The notes under the pieces: generated by a model
What the model was told of the DNA's origin: nothing
The model's input: only the letters and a program-made list of their open reading frames with translations
Databases searched by the model: none
Made by a program: the position numbers and the translations under genes
Shown: positions 44,912 through 53,876 of the stretch, piece after piece
Layout: each line of letters begins with the position of its first letter
Position numbering within the stretch: position 1 is the stretch's first letter
Origin: Streptomyces rimosus
GTDB taxonomy: Bacteria; Actinomycetota; Actinomycetes; Streptomycetales; Streptomycetaceae
Direction: 5' to 3'
DNA length: 64,000 nt
NCBI RefSeq assembly: GCF_008704655.1
Contig: NZ_CP023688.1
Coordinates: 5,881,501-5,945,500 of the forward strand

Positions 44912-45703
44912 GTGCGCGAGCGGATACCGGTGGTGGTGCAGGGGCAGCGGCGACGGCCGCCCGCCGTACGGGTGCTGTGGGCGGGCGCGGAGCTGGCGGT
45001 GACGTTCGGCGTGCTCGTGCTGCTGCTGGTCGTACATCAGCTGTACTGGACCAACCGGCAGGCACAGGCGAGCGCCCGCGACCAGGTCACCCGGCTGGAG
45101 CAGCAGTGGGACGCCCGGCGCGCGCCGCCCGCCGGGCCGTCGCCCGGAACCGAAACGCATGCGAAAACGCAGCCGGAACCAGAGCAGCCGCGCACCCGCA
45201 TGCGCCAGGAGTTCCACAGCACCCTCGAACAGGCCCCGCCGCGCCCGCGCAAGGACGACGCGTACGCGATCCTGCGTATCCCGCGCCTCGGTCTGACCGT
45301 CCCAGTCGCCGAGGGCACCAGCAGGACCGCCGTTCTGAACAAGGGCTACGCGGGCCACTACGCGCACACCGCGCAGCCCGGTGAGCAGGGGAACTTCGCG
45401 CTGGCCGGGCACCGCAACACGCACGGCGAGCCGTTCCGCCGCCTCGACCGGCTGCGGCCCGGCGACACGGTCGAGGTGCTCACCGCGGCCGTCCGCTACA
45501 CGTACACGGTCGACCGGACCCTGCCGCGCACCGCGCCCTCCGACGGCACGGTCATCGCCCCCGTCCCGTACAGCAGCGCCCGTCCGGCCTACCGCTACAC
45601 CGAGCCGCGCGCCTATCTGACGCTGACGACGTGTACGCCGGAGTACTCCTCGGCGTACCGGCTGGTGGTGTGGGGCCGTCTGACGGGCGCGCTGCCCCGA
45701 TAG
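44912..45703 (+). CDS. Class E sortase
   Basis: 263 residues. One N-terminal helix (about 28-48) anchors it, followed by a Pro-rich spacer (70-100) and the sortase barrel. Catalytic His167 (LAGHRNTHG), Cys241 (LTTCTPEYSS) and Arg250 are in the expected order; TTCTP and the layout fit class E, which recognises LAxTG rather than LPxTG. Two possible substrates are encoded 9 and 14 kb downstream. Confidence 0.93.
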   Translation: MRERIPVVVQGQRRRPPAVRVLWAGAELAVTFGVLVLLLVVHQLYWTNRQAQASARDQVTRLEQQWDARRAPPAGPSPGTETHAKTQPEPEQPRTRMRQEFHSTLEQAPPRPRKDDAYAILRIPRLGLTVPVAEGTSRTAVLNKGYAGHYAHTAQPGEQGNFALAGHRNTHGEPFRRLDRLRPGDTVEVLTAAVRYTYTVDRTLPRTAPSDGTVIAPVPYSSARPAYRYTEPRAYLTLTTCTPEYSSAYRLVVWGRLTGALPR

Positions 45704-45714
45704 GCTCTCCCGCT

Positions 45715-45951
45715 GTGCTGAAACGTCCCACGCTGCTGTGGCTCCTGGTCCCCCATGTGCTCTACCTCGGCGCGCTGCCGCTGGTGAACCGCGTGACGCC
45801 GACCGTCCTCGGGCTGCCCTTCCTCGTCTTCTGGATGCTGCTCGCGACCCTGCTGACACCCGCCGCGGTGTGGCTGGCCTGGCGCGGCGACCGGAAGCGG
45901 GCCGCGCGGCGGTCGGCCGCCGCCCCGGCCGGAGAGCGGGGCGCGGCGTGA
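45715..45951 (+). CDS. DUF3311 membrane protein
   Basis: 78 residues with two helices (about 6-24 and 33-56) and an Arg/Ala-rich tail. DUF3311 genes are nearly always followed by a sodium:solute symporter, as here, with a 4-bp overlap (GTGA). It is probably a small accessory subunit of that transporter. GTG 45715 has a TAGGCT hexamer 8 nt upstream. Confidence 0.88.
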   Translation: MLKRPTLLWLLVPHVLYLGALPLVNRVTPTVLGLPFLVFWMLLATLLTPAAVWLAWRGDRKRAARRSAAAPAGERGAA

Positions 45952-47495
45952 ACGCGACCATCGCGACCTCCATCTTCGCCGCGTTCATGGTGCTGACGCT
46001 GGCCCTGGGCCTGCTGGCGGTCCGCGGCGGCGGACGCCGCAAGGGCGGGCTGGCCGAGTGGTCGGTGGGCGGCCGCAGCCTCGGCACGGTCTTCATCTGG
46101 GTGCTGATGGCGGGCGAGAGCTACACCAGCTTCAGCTATCTGGGCGCGGCGGGCTGGGGCTACAACTTCGGCGCCCCGGTCCTGTACGTCCTCGCGTACA
46201 TGTCCTGCGGCTACGCGGTCGGCTTCGTGGTCGGCCCGATGCTCTGGTCGTACGCGCGCCGGCACAACCTGGTCGGCATCACCGACCTGGTGGCGCACCG
46301 CTACGGGCGGCGCTGGCTCGGTACGGCGGTGGCGGTCCTCGCCACGGTCTGCCTGCTGCCGTACATCCAGCTCCAGATCACCGGCATGGGCGTGGTCGTC
46401 ACCACCATCTCCTACGGCGCGATCAGCCTGAACTGGGCGTACTTCATCGGCTTCGCGGTGACCACGCTCTTCGTCGTGGTCAGCGGCCTGCGCGGCAGCG
46501 CGTGGGTGTCGGTGCTCAAGGACGTGCTGGTGATCGCGACGCTGGCGTTCCTGGCCGTCTACGTTCCGCAGCACTACTTCGGCGGGTACGGGCCGTTCCT
46601 GGACCGGATCGTCGCCGAGAAGCCGCAGTGGCTGACCTTCCCAGGACACCACTCGGGAGGCCTGGACCAGGGCTGGTTCATCACCACCTCCCTCCTGAAC
46701 TCGCTGACCGTCGTCATCTTCCCGACGACCGTCGCGGGCTATCTGGGCGCGCGCAGCGCCGACGCCCTGCGGCGCAACGCGGTGCTGCTGCCGTTCTACA
46801 ACGTGCTGCTGTTCGTGCCGATGCTGCTGGGCATGGCGGCCCTGTTCGTGGTTCCGGGGCTGACCGGCGCGGACTCCAACCTGGCGCTGTTCAAGCTGGT
46901 GGTGGACTCGCTGCCGGCCTGGCTGGTGGGCGTGACCGGTGTCGCGGCGGCGCTCTCCTCCATCGTGCCGATGGCCGTGTTCATGCTGGTCATCGGCACG
47001 ATGTGGGGGAGGAGCGTGCTGGGCGCGGTGCCCCGGCTGGCGAACCGCCAGAAGCTGTGGTCGCAGGTGGTCGTCGTGGTGGCGGGCGCGCTGGCGCTGC
47101 TGCTGACGTACACCGCGCCGAACACCCTGGTGCGGCTCTCGCTCATCTCGTACGAAGGGATGGCGCAGTTGGTCCCGATGATTCTGCTGGGGCTGGTGTG
47201 GCGGCGGCTGACGCTGTACGGGGCGGTCGCCGGGCTGGCCGTGGGCCTCGTGGTGGTCTGCGGGCTGGTCTTCACCGAGCACGACCCGGTGGGCGGCATG
47301 AACGCGGGGATCGTGGCGCTCGCGGTGAACCTGGTGGTGGCGCTCGCGGTGACCTGGCTGGGACCGCGGCCCGTGGACGACCGGCCGGACTCCGAGGTGC
47401 TGGCGTCGGACCTGGACACGGGAGAGGACGGGCCGGGGGCGGGCGGCACGCCGGGGGACGGCGCGGCGGAGGTCAGCCCGTCGCCGGCGAAGTGA
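45948..47495 (+). CDS. Sodium:solute symporter (SSS family)
   Basis: 515 residues with about 13 helices. Family blocks: GGRSLGTVFIWVLMAGESYTSFSYLGAAGWGYNFG, RYGRRWLGTAVAVLATVCLLPYIQLQITGMG, and GVAAALSSIVPMAVFMLVIGTMW. It imports an organic solute (amino acid, carboxylate or similar) with Na+. It is translationally coupled to DUF3311. Its 3' end overlaps the convergent lipoprotein gene by 23 bp. Confidence 0.92.
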   Translation: MNATIATSIFAAFMVLTLALGLLAVRGGGRRKGGLAEWSVGGRSLGTVFIWVLMAGESYTSFSYLGAAGWGYNFGAPVLYVLAYMSCGYAVGFVVGPMLWSYARRHNLVGITDLVAHRYGRRWLGTAVAVLATVCLLPYIQLQITGMGVVVTTISYGAISLNWAYFIGFAVTTLFVVVSGLRGSAWVSVLKDVLVIATLAFLAVYVPQHYFGGYGPFLDRIVAEKPQWLTFPGHHSGGLDQGWFITTSLLNSLTVVIFPTTVAGYLGARSADALRRNAVLLPFYNVLLFVPMLLGMAALFVVPGLTGADSNLALFKLVVDSLPAWLVGVTGVAAALSSIVPMAVFMLVIGTMWGRSVLGAVPRLANRQKLWSQVVVVVAGALALLLTYTAPNTLVRLSLISYEGMAQLVPMILLGLVWRRLTLYGAVAGLAVGLVVVCGLVFTEHDPVGGMNAGIVALAVNLVVALAVTWLGPRPVDDRPDSEVLASDLDTGEDGPGAGGTPGDGAAEVSPSPAK

Positions 47496-48534
47496 TCTTC
47501 TTGCCCTCCGGGGAGACGGCGAACCACGCGCCCATCTTCCCCTGCCCCTTGACGTCCCCGGGCTGCCGGTCGCCGCTGAAGGTGTAGACCGGCCAGCACT
47601 TGACTGCCAGCTGCTTGGTGCCGTCGGGGCGGGTGACGGTGCTGATCAGCTTCTCGGGGACGCCTTTCAGCTTGCTCTTGTCGGCGGGCGCGACGGGTTT
47701 CCAGGTGTCCAGGCAGGCGCCGTTGCACCCGAACTTCATCGGCCAGGCGCTGTCCTTGTTGAAGCGGTAGACCGTCCGGCCCTCCTTGTCGACGAGCAGC
47801 TTTCCCAGCTTGGGCTGGTCGAAGACGGAGACGTCGGCGGCGGGCCCGGCGGTGGCCTTCTTGCCGTCGGGCGTGAACGCGTTCCAGGTGCCGCCGACGC
47901 CCTGGCCCTTGGTGTCGCCCGGGGCGGTGTCCTTGGCGTAGCGGTACGCGGGCCAGCCGTTGATGGTGAGCTGCTTGCTGCCGTCGGCGCGGGTGACGGA
48001 GCCGAGGGCGCTCGCGGCCATGCCGGAGGCGGCGGTGGTGTCGTCGGCGGGCACCGGCGGCCAGGTGGTCGCGCAGGCGCCGGAGCAGGCGGAGTTGGGC
48101 GGCTTGGCGGTGTCCTTGTCGAAGCGGTAGAGGGTCATGCCCTTGCTGTCGGTGACGACCGGGCCCAGCTCGGGGGACTGGCGCAGGGCGAGCGTCCCGG
48201 CGGGGGCGCCCTGCGCGGCGGGCCGGGTGCTGTCGCCGGACGAGCCGTAGCCGTCACCGCCAGCCTGGCCCTTGTTCGCGCCGTAACCGCTGTCGCCGGA
48301 GCCATAGCCGGAGCCGTATCCGGAGGAACCGCCGCTGGCCGACTGGGCCTTGTCGTTGGCCACCGGCGCGGCGTTGGGGCTGCCGCCGGAGCCGCAGGCG
48401 GTGGTGAGCGCCATGACGGCGGCGGCCGTCACGGCCAGCGCGGCGTGCCGCCGCTGGGCGTCGGAGCAGCGGGCGGGGCGCGGCGTCCGGGCGGTGCGGG
48501 CGGTGGCCGTGCCGGTGGGCGTGTGCTGGTTCAC
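47473..48534 (-). CDS. Lipoprotein with four Yx(F/Y)xxD repeats (COG4315 type)
   Basis: 353 residues. The signal peptide ends in a lipobox (ALTTAC), followed by a Gly/Ser/Tyr linker (YGSGYGSGDSGYG). The rest has four repeats carrying YRFDKD, YRYAKD, YRFNKD and YTFSGD; two include a CxGxCxxTW pair (CSGACATTW, CNGACLDTW). The biochemical role of this repeat is unknown. It is the last gene of a three-gene unit after an NADH/Fe-S fusion and a cytochrome-b-like protein, which suggests an extracytoplasmic redox role. GTG 48534 has AAGGAG 6 nt upstream. Confidence 0.88.
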   Translation of the reverse strand: MNQHTPTGTATARTARTPRPARCSDAQRRHAALAVTAAAVMALTTACGSGGSPNAAPVANDKAQSASGGSSGYGSGYGSGDSGYGANKGQAGGDGYGSSGDSTRPAAQGAPAGTLALRQSPELGPVVTDSKGMTLYRFDKDTAKPPNSACSGACATTWPPVPADDTTAASGMAASALGSVTRADGSKQLTINGWPAYRYAKDTAPGDTKGQGVGGTWNAFTPDGKKATAGPAADVSVFDQPKLGKLLVDKEGRTVYRFNKDSAWPMKFGCNGACLDTWKPVAPADKSKLKGVPEKLISTVTRPDGTKQLAVKCWPVYTFSGDRQPGDVKGQGKMGAWFAVSPEGKKITSPATG

Positions 48535-48680
48535 GGGGGTCTCCTTCGAGGTTCTCCGAGGTACGGGGTGTGCTGTCTGCGGGGTACGAGGGGTGGGGGG
48601 CCGCTGTTCAGGCGGGGCGGAAGTTGTCATCGGGGGACAGAAAGCGCGCCCAAGTGGGGTCCGCTACGCCCCCGTTCGGG

Positions 48681-50267
48681 TCAGGTGCCGTCCTGGATGC
48701 GCAGCGCCAGCGCCGGGCAGCGGCGTACGGCGAGCTGTGCGCGGCGGCGCATCCGGGCGGGCAGCGGCATGGCGGCGCGCTCCGGGTAGCCGTCGGCGCC
48801 GAGCCGGACCATGCCGGGTACGAGGTCCGCGCACAGGCCGTGGCCCTGGCACAGCGTCCAGTCCACGAGGAGCCGTTGGCGGGGGGCGGGGGGCCGGGAC
48901 GCGAGCGTGGACGTGTGGCCACCGGCGTGCCGCCCGCCGCCGGTTCCGGGCGCGCTGTCGGCCCCGTACGCCTCCTCGCCGGTCACGGGCAGTACGCCGA
49001 GCACCGGACGGCCGCACCCGGCGCCGTGTGCGTGCCCGGCGAACTCCTCGGGGAAGGCGGCCAGTGCCGAGGCGACGAAGCGGGCAGTGCCGTCGGGGTG
49101 GCTGCACGCCCCGCGCCGATCCACGGCCCGCATCCGTGCCCGTACGGCATCCAGCGCGCGCTGACCGCCGCCGCTCACCGCCTGGCCAAGGGCATCGGCA
49201 AGGGCGGGCAGGCCCAGCACGCAAGGCCCGCACTGCCCGGCGGATTCGGCCGCCATCCAGCGCGCGACCCGTACGGTCTCGCCCGCCGGGCAGGTCCCCT
49301 CCGGCAGCGGCAGCACCGCTCCCGCCCCGAGCACCGCGCCATGTGCGGCCAGGGCCTCGCGGGTGAGGACGACCGTGGCGGCGGCGGACGGCGGCAGCCA
49401 GGTGCCGTGGTAGCCGCCGATGAGTACGCCCTGGCCAGGGCCGAGCCCGCACAGGGCCAGTACGCGGGCGAGCGGCACCCCGGTCGGCGCTTCCACGACC
49501 CGCTCACCGGACACGGTCAGCAGGACGGTGCCGGGTTCGGCGGGGTCGCCGGTGGTGCGGAAGCCGAGGGCGCCGAGCCGGGCGGCGACGGCGAGCTGGG
49601 CGTACGTCTCGGTGTTGGACAGCAGCGTGGGCAGGCCGTTCAGGCCGCGCTCGCTGGAACGGACCTTGCGGCCCGAGGGCAGGCCGGGGCCCCGGTTGAG
49701 GCCGTCGGTGAGCGCGGTGCCCTCGCCGGTGACGAAGCGTTCCTTCAGCAGCTGTGCCCGTACCGGCGTGGACAGCGGACCGCGCTCGGCGATCGCCCGG
49801 CGCACCGAACGGGCCACGTCGGCGCGCGTCACCCCGATCGCGACCTCCTCGGCGCCGAGCGCCCGCGCGGCCAGCAGCGCGCCGTCCAGCACCAGGTGCG
49901 GCGCGTACAGCAGCAGCGCCGTGTCCTTGAGACAACCGGGCTCTCCCTCACTGCCGTTGACGACCACGGCGGCGCGCCCGTCCGCGCGCCGCCGCCCCTC
50001 CAGGACGGCGCTCAGCTTGCGCGCGAAGGGGAACCCCGCGCCGCCGCGGCCACGCAGACCGGTGTCCTCGGCCAGCGCCACCAGCTCGCTCGCGGACAGA
50101 TCCGGCGGGCTGCCGTGCCGGGTGAGGTGCGCGACCCGGTCCAGCCGCTCCGCCCCGTCCAGCCCGGCCAGCAGCCGGGGCGGCCCGACCGCGGCGAGCG
50201 CCGGTACAACGGGCGCGCGCCCGACGGCGGGCAGGGGGATCGTGGTGGCAGGCGCAAGGAGCGTCAT
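48681..50267 (-). CDS. NuoF-like NADH/FMN/Fe-S protein fused to a ferredoxin
   Basis: 528 residues. The FMN/NADH domain (about 45-220) has TGLRGRGGAGFPFARKL and VVNGSEGEPGCLKD; an SLBB domain (about 240-300) and the NuoF C-terminal cluster region (about 345-425) follow. There the first Cys of the usual CxxCxxC is Ala (ESAGQCGPC), leaving three ligands with the later ACSHPD. The C-terminus (about 467-528) is a small ferredoxin, CQGHGLC plus CP, like Streptomyces 3Fe-4S types. It could pass electrons from NADH to a partner, probably the membrane protein encoded just upstream. GGAG precedes the ATG. Confidence 0.88.
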   Translation of the reverse strand: MTLLAPATTIPLPAVGRAPVVPALAAVGPPRLLAGLDGAERLDRVAHLTRHGSPPDLSASELVALAEDTGLRGRGGAGFPFARKLSAVLEGRRRADGRAAVVVNGSEGEPGCLKDTALLLYAPHLVLDGALLAARALGAEEVAIGVTRADVARSVRRAIAERGPLSTPVRAQLLKERFVTGEGTALTDGLNRGPGLPSGRKVRSSERGLNGLPTLLSNTETYAQLAVAARLGALGFRTTGDPAEPGTVLLTVSGERVVEAPTGVPLARVLALCGLGPGQGVLIGGYHGTWLPPSAAATVVLTREALAAHGAVLGAGAVLPLPEGTCPAGETVRVARWMAAESAGQCGPCVLGLPALADALGQAVSGGGQRALDAVRARMRAVDRRGACSHPDGTARFVASALAAFPEEFAGHAHGAGCGRPVLGVLPVTGEEAYGADSAPGTGGGRHAGGHTSTLASRPPAPRQRLLVDWTLCQGHGLCADLVPGMVRLGADGYPERAAMPLPARMRRRAQLAVRRCPALALRIQDGT

Positions 50268-50375
50268 GGGGAACTCCGGAGGTGGGGTGGGTTACCGGGG
50301 TGTACGGGGTGGGCTCCGCGGGCGTACCGGCGGAGTCTTCGCGCGTAGCGGTACGGCATGGGCGTCAGCGGTACG

Positions 50376-51017
50376 TCATGGCCGGCTGCCCGGGGCCCGG
50401 GCCTGCCGCGGCCACCGCACCCGCAGCACGAGCACCACCGCGACGCCCGCCACACAGAGCAGGTACGCCGCGGTCGCCCAACCAGCCGCCGGACGCCCCG
50501 ACTTCAGGCCGTGCACCAGCGCCGCGCACCACGCCGCGTACGCGCCCATGTGCAGCAGCCGCCACCACCGCGCCCCGCGGCGTGAGGTGAACGCGCCGCG
50601 CACCGCGCCCGTCACCGCCGCCGCGAGGAACAGGTAACCGGCCAGCGTGCCGAGGCCGATGAGCAGCGGGCGGCCTTCGTCGGCGAACGGCACCACGACG
50701 GCCGTACCGCCGGCCCGGCCGCGCGCGACCTTCACCCCGATGTGCAGGGCGAGGAAGCCGAGCCCGGCGACGCCGGTGCCGCGGTGCACGGCCTGGGCGA
50801 CCAGCCGGTGGCCGGAGTGCAGCAGCATCCGGTCGGTGGCGGCCAGGCCCCACAGCACGGTGCCGGTGAGCGAGACCAGCGCGAGCACACCGGCGCCGAA
50901 GTCCAGGAAGTCCAGCAGGCGCCGGGGCGCGCCGGCATGGGTGGCCACGGCCAGGAAAAGGAGCACGACGGCCGGCAGGGCCGGGCGCAGGACGGTCCGC
51001 AGACGGGATGCGGGCAT
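50376..51017 (-). CDS. Cytochrome-b-like (ferric reductase-type) membrane protein
   Basis: 213 residues with about six helices and no soluble FAD/NADH domain. Candidate haem-ligand His pairs sit on opposing helices: HRGTGVAGLGFLALHIGVK and LLHMGAYAAWCAALVHGLK, as in ferric-reductase-like transmembrane proteins. It would accept electrons from the NADH/ferredoxin fusion and move them across the membrane. GGAGG lies 4 nt before the ATG. It is the first gene of the unit and divergent from the PucR-like regulator. Confidence 0.85.
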   Translation of the reverse strand: MPASRLRTVLRPALPAVVLLFLAVATHAGAPRRLLDFLDFGAGVLALVSLTGTVLWGLAATDRMLLHSGHRLVAQAVHRGTGVAGLGFLALHIGVKVARGRAGGTAVVVPFADEGRPLLIGLGTLAGYLFLAAAVTGAVRGAFTSRRGARWWRLLHMGAYAAWCAALVHGLKSGRPAAGWATAAYLLCVAGVAVVLVLRVRWPRQARAPGSRP

Positions 51018-51383
51018 CGGGCCTCCTTGAGGAGGGGGAGTCGAGTACGGAGTACGAGCGGGCGACGGCCCGGCCGTAACCGGTTCGCGTGGTACGCAAT
51101 TCACCGAAATTCGCCACGGTTTTCCGTGGCTCTGCCCCGCCGGGCCGCGCAAAGGCAGGTACCGGGCGGTAGTGATCGGGATGTGCAGCAGCATCACGGA
51201 AGCCCGCCGGAGCGTCCTGCGGTTTATCGCGCTGTGACAAATTCCTGCACCGGCATCGAAGTTACGGCGGGTAACTCCGGATGGTGCCCCTCCAAGCAGG
51301 ACCACCGCCCGGAGCGCGTCCGCACCGTGCCGCCGGGCAGCAGGGCCGCAATCCTTCCGCATCACGCCAGGAACGAGGTAGCG
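51018..51383. promoter_or_regulatory. Divergent control region of the electron-transfer operon and PucR-like gene
   Basis: A 366-bp gap with three symmetric sequences: AACCGGTT (51078-51085), CCACGG-TTTT-CCGTGG (51114-51129) and GTTAC-5-GTAAC (51261-51275). Any could be an operator for the PucR-like protein. I cannot rank them. Confidence 0.45.
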
Positions 51384-52439
51384 ATGTGTGATCTCCTGAC
51401 CCGCATCTGGTCACGCCCCCGCGGTGAATGGACCCGCGTTCTGAAGAAGGAACTCCCGGCGCTCGCCGGTAAGGTGACCGAGGAGCTGCGGAGCGGATTT
51501 CCCGCCTTTTCCGCACTTCTCGCGGAAATGGGCGCCGAAGAGGCCCGCTGGGCCGTGGAACAGGCCATGCTGGTGGCGCTCGGCTACCAGGACACCGCGG
51601 AACGCGCCCGGCGCTCCAAGGATCTCGTCGTCACCCCGCTGCCGGTCGCACCCGCCCGCCGGGAGCTGTTCGCCGCGCTCTCCGGAACCAAGGACGTCTC
51701 CGAGGTCGCCCTCTGCGAGGTGGCCCGCTGCGCCGGCTGGCCCGTACCGAGCTTCGTCCAGGCCATCGCCCTCGCCTCGCCCGCCGAGGCGCCCCAGCTG
51801 GCCGCCGCCCTCGGGGACGCCCTGATCGGCACGGTGGACGGCGACACCTGCCTGCTCGTGCCCGATCCCGGTACGCAGACCCGCGCCCGGCTGGAGGCCG
51901 CGCTCAAGGGGCGGGCGGCGGCGGTCGGGCACGCCGTACCGGCCGGTGACACCGCCTCCTCGCTGCGCTGGGCGCGCACCCTGCTGGCCCTCTCGCCCGG
52001 CCGCGGCGGCCCCGACACGCGCCCGGCCTTCGTCGACGACCACCTCTCGGCGCTGCTCCTCCTCCAGGACGAATCGCTGGCGCGGGCGCTCTCCTCGCGC
52101 TGGCTGAGCCCCCTGGAGGACCTGACGCCACGGCAGAGCGAACGGCTGGAGGTCACCCTGCTGGCCTGGCTGGAAGGCGGCGGCGCGCCGGAGGCGGCGA
52201 AGGTGCTCCAGGTGCACCCGCAGACGGTGCGCTACCGCCTGCGGCAGATCGAGAAGCTCTTCGGCCCCGCGCTGCGCGATCCGCGTACCCGCTTCGAGCT
52301 GGAGATGGCGCTGCGCAGCCGCCGCCTGATGGCCCACGTACGGCGCTACCGCTCACGGGCCGGGCGCCGGGCGCGGGCCGTCGCCTCCACCATCCGCCCG
52401 CTGGGCATGGCCCGGGAGGCCCGGGTCAACGGGCTGTGA
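51384..52439 (+). CDS. PucR/CdaR-type transcription regulator
   Basis: 351 residues. The C-terminal helix-turn-helix (about 255-300, LEVTLLAWLEGGGAPEAAKVLQVHPQTVRYRLRQIEKLFG) is the PucR/CdaR signature. A GGDEF-like CdaR middle domain is weak and an N-terminal helical region precedes it. It probably controls the divergent cytochrome-NADH-lipoprotein unit. GAGG precedes the ATG. The inducer is unknown. Confidence 0.9.
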   Translation: MCDLLTRIWSRPRGEWTRVLKKELPALAGKVTEELRSGFPAFSALLAEMGAEEARWAVEQAMLVALGYQDTAERARRSKDLVVTPLPVAPARRELFAALSGTKDVSEVALCEVARCAGWPVPSFVQAIALASPAEAPQLAAALGDALIGTVDGDTCLLVPDPGTQTRARLEAALKGRAAAVGHAVPAGDTASSLRWARTLLALSPGRGGPDTRPAFVDDHLSALLLLQDESLARALSSRWLSPLEDLTPRQSERLEVTLLAWLEGGGAPEAAKVLQVHPQTVRYRLRQIEKLFGPALRDPRTRFELEMALRSRRLMAHVRRYRSRAGRRARAVASTIRPLGMAREARVNGL

Positions 52440-52568
52440 CGGGCGCACCCCGACCGCGGCGGCCCCGGGCTCCCCTCCGGGGCCGCCGCTCCGCCCGCCG
52501 CCGCTGCGGTTACGCTGGGGCGGACACCGGCGGTACAGCCGGTTCGAGTACGGAAGGGAGTGAACACG

Positions 52569-52874
52569 GTGCAGCGCTTTGCCGACGCCTGGCGGCTGTA
52601 CGTGGGCGCGCTCTTCTTCCTGCTCTCCGGGTTCCTGCTCGCCCAGAGCGGACTGGCGCCCGCGTTCGCCGCCGCCGCGACCACCGCCGCCGTGCTGCTG
52701 CTGTGCCGCGCCTTCCTGGCCGCCGCACTCGCCCGGCCCGAACCGCCGGGCCGCGTCCGCACCGCCCTGCGCGACCGGGAACGCCGTACGGCCTTCCTGC
52801 CGCAGCGCGATCCCGACGCCGCCGGCCGTCCGCGGCCCAGGGCACCCGGCCGTCCCCTCCCGACGGCCGCGTAG
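52569..52874 (+). CDS. Small membrane protein (DUF6412 type)
   Basis: 101 residues with two adjacent hydrophobic helices (about 10-28 and 33-52) and a basic Pro/Arg tail. GTG 52569 has AAGGGAG 8 nt upstream, better placed than GTG 52560. It precedes a YidC-like gene by about 100 bp, a pairing common in Streptomyces, and may assist that insertase. Function unknown. Confidence 0.75.
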   Translation: MQRFADAWRLYVGALFFLLSGFLLAQSGLAPAFAAAATTAAVLLLCRAFLAAALARPEPPGRVRTALRDRERRTAFLPQRDPDAAGRPRPRAPGRPLPTAA

Positions 52875-52971
52875 GCGCCTTTCACCTCGCACTGTGCGGG
52901 GGCTCCGGCCCCGCGCGGCTCGTCACGCCGACCTTTTCCCCGGCACGACGAGACCCGTGGAGGGCTCACCC

Positions 52972-53721
52972 ATGTCTGTTTTCTCCACCCTGGGCGGCGC
53001 GCTGGCCCAGGCCGCCGACCTCATCGAACCGCTCTTCGGCGCCTCCGCGACGGCCGCCGCAATCATCCTCTTCACCTTGTGCGTACGGGCCGCCCTGCAC
53101 CCGCTCGCCCGCGCCGCCGCCCGCGGCGAGAAGACCCGCGCCGCGCACGCCCCGCGCCTGGCGGAACTGCGGCGGAAGTACGCGAAGGACCCGGAGCGGC
53201 TGCGGGAGGCGACGGCCGCGCTCTACGCCGAGACCGGCACCTCGCCGCTGGCCGGCTGCCTGCCGGCGCTCCTGCAACTGCCCGTCTTCTTCCTCATGTA
53301 CCACCTGTTCACCAACGACGGCAGCGGCCTGCTCGGGCACACCCTGCTGGGCGCGCCGCTCGGCGGCCACTGGTCGCAGGCCCTCGCGGACGGCGGGCCG
53401 TTCGGGCCGCACGGGCTGGTCTACCTCGCGCTGTTCGCCCTGGCCGCGGCGGTCGCCTTCTGGAACTACCGGCGGGCGCGTACGACGATGGCGCGGAGCG
53501 CCGAGGGGGGAACGGCCGCCGACGGCGCGGTGCCCGGACTCGGCGGGATGCTGAAGGTCATGCCGCTGCTGTCCTTCGGGACGCTGATCAGCGTCGCGGT
53601 GCTGCCGCTGGCGGCGGCGCTCTACCTGGTGACGACCACGGCGTGGACGGCGTGCGAGCGGGCGCTGCTGCACCGGGGCGGGGGCGCGGACCGTACGCCG
53701 GAGAAGGAGATCGCGGCCTAG
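52972..53721 (+). CDS. YidC/Oxa1 family membrane insertase paralogue
   Basis: 249 residues, five helices, no large extracytoplasmic loop. The insertase core is clear: CVRAALHPLARAAARGEKTRAAHAPRLAELRRKYAKDPERLREATAALYAETGTSPLAGCLPALLQLPVFFLMYHLF. The Arg in the hydrophilic groove (VRAALHP) is conserved. It is shorter than the main YidC encoded near dnaA/rnpA, so it is likely a second, specialised insertase. GGAGG precedes the ATG. Confidence 0.88.
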   Translation: MSVFSTLGGALAQAADLIEPLFGASATAAAIILFTLCVRAALHPLARAAARGEKTRAAHAPRLAELRRKYAKDPERLREATAALYAETGTSPLAGCLPALLQLPVFFLMYHLFTNDGSGLLGHTLLGAPLGGHWSQALADGGPFGPHGLVYLALFALAAAVAFWNYRRARTTMARSAEGGTAADGAVPGLGGMLKVMPLLSFGTLISVAVLPLAAALYLVTTTAWTACERALLHRGGGADRTPEKEIAA

Positions 53722-53876
53722 GCCCGTACCGCCGGGTAACGGTCCAGTACGTGAACCGGGTCTTGCGGAGCGGACGCCGTTCTTGGACGATCGTCCGAAT
53801 CGCTCGATGGCCGTCCCCATCGGCCGGTCCGGGAGAGCCCTCCCGGACCGACCCTTCGACCACGGGAGTTGTACCG

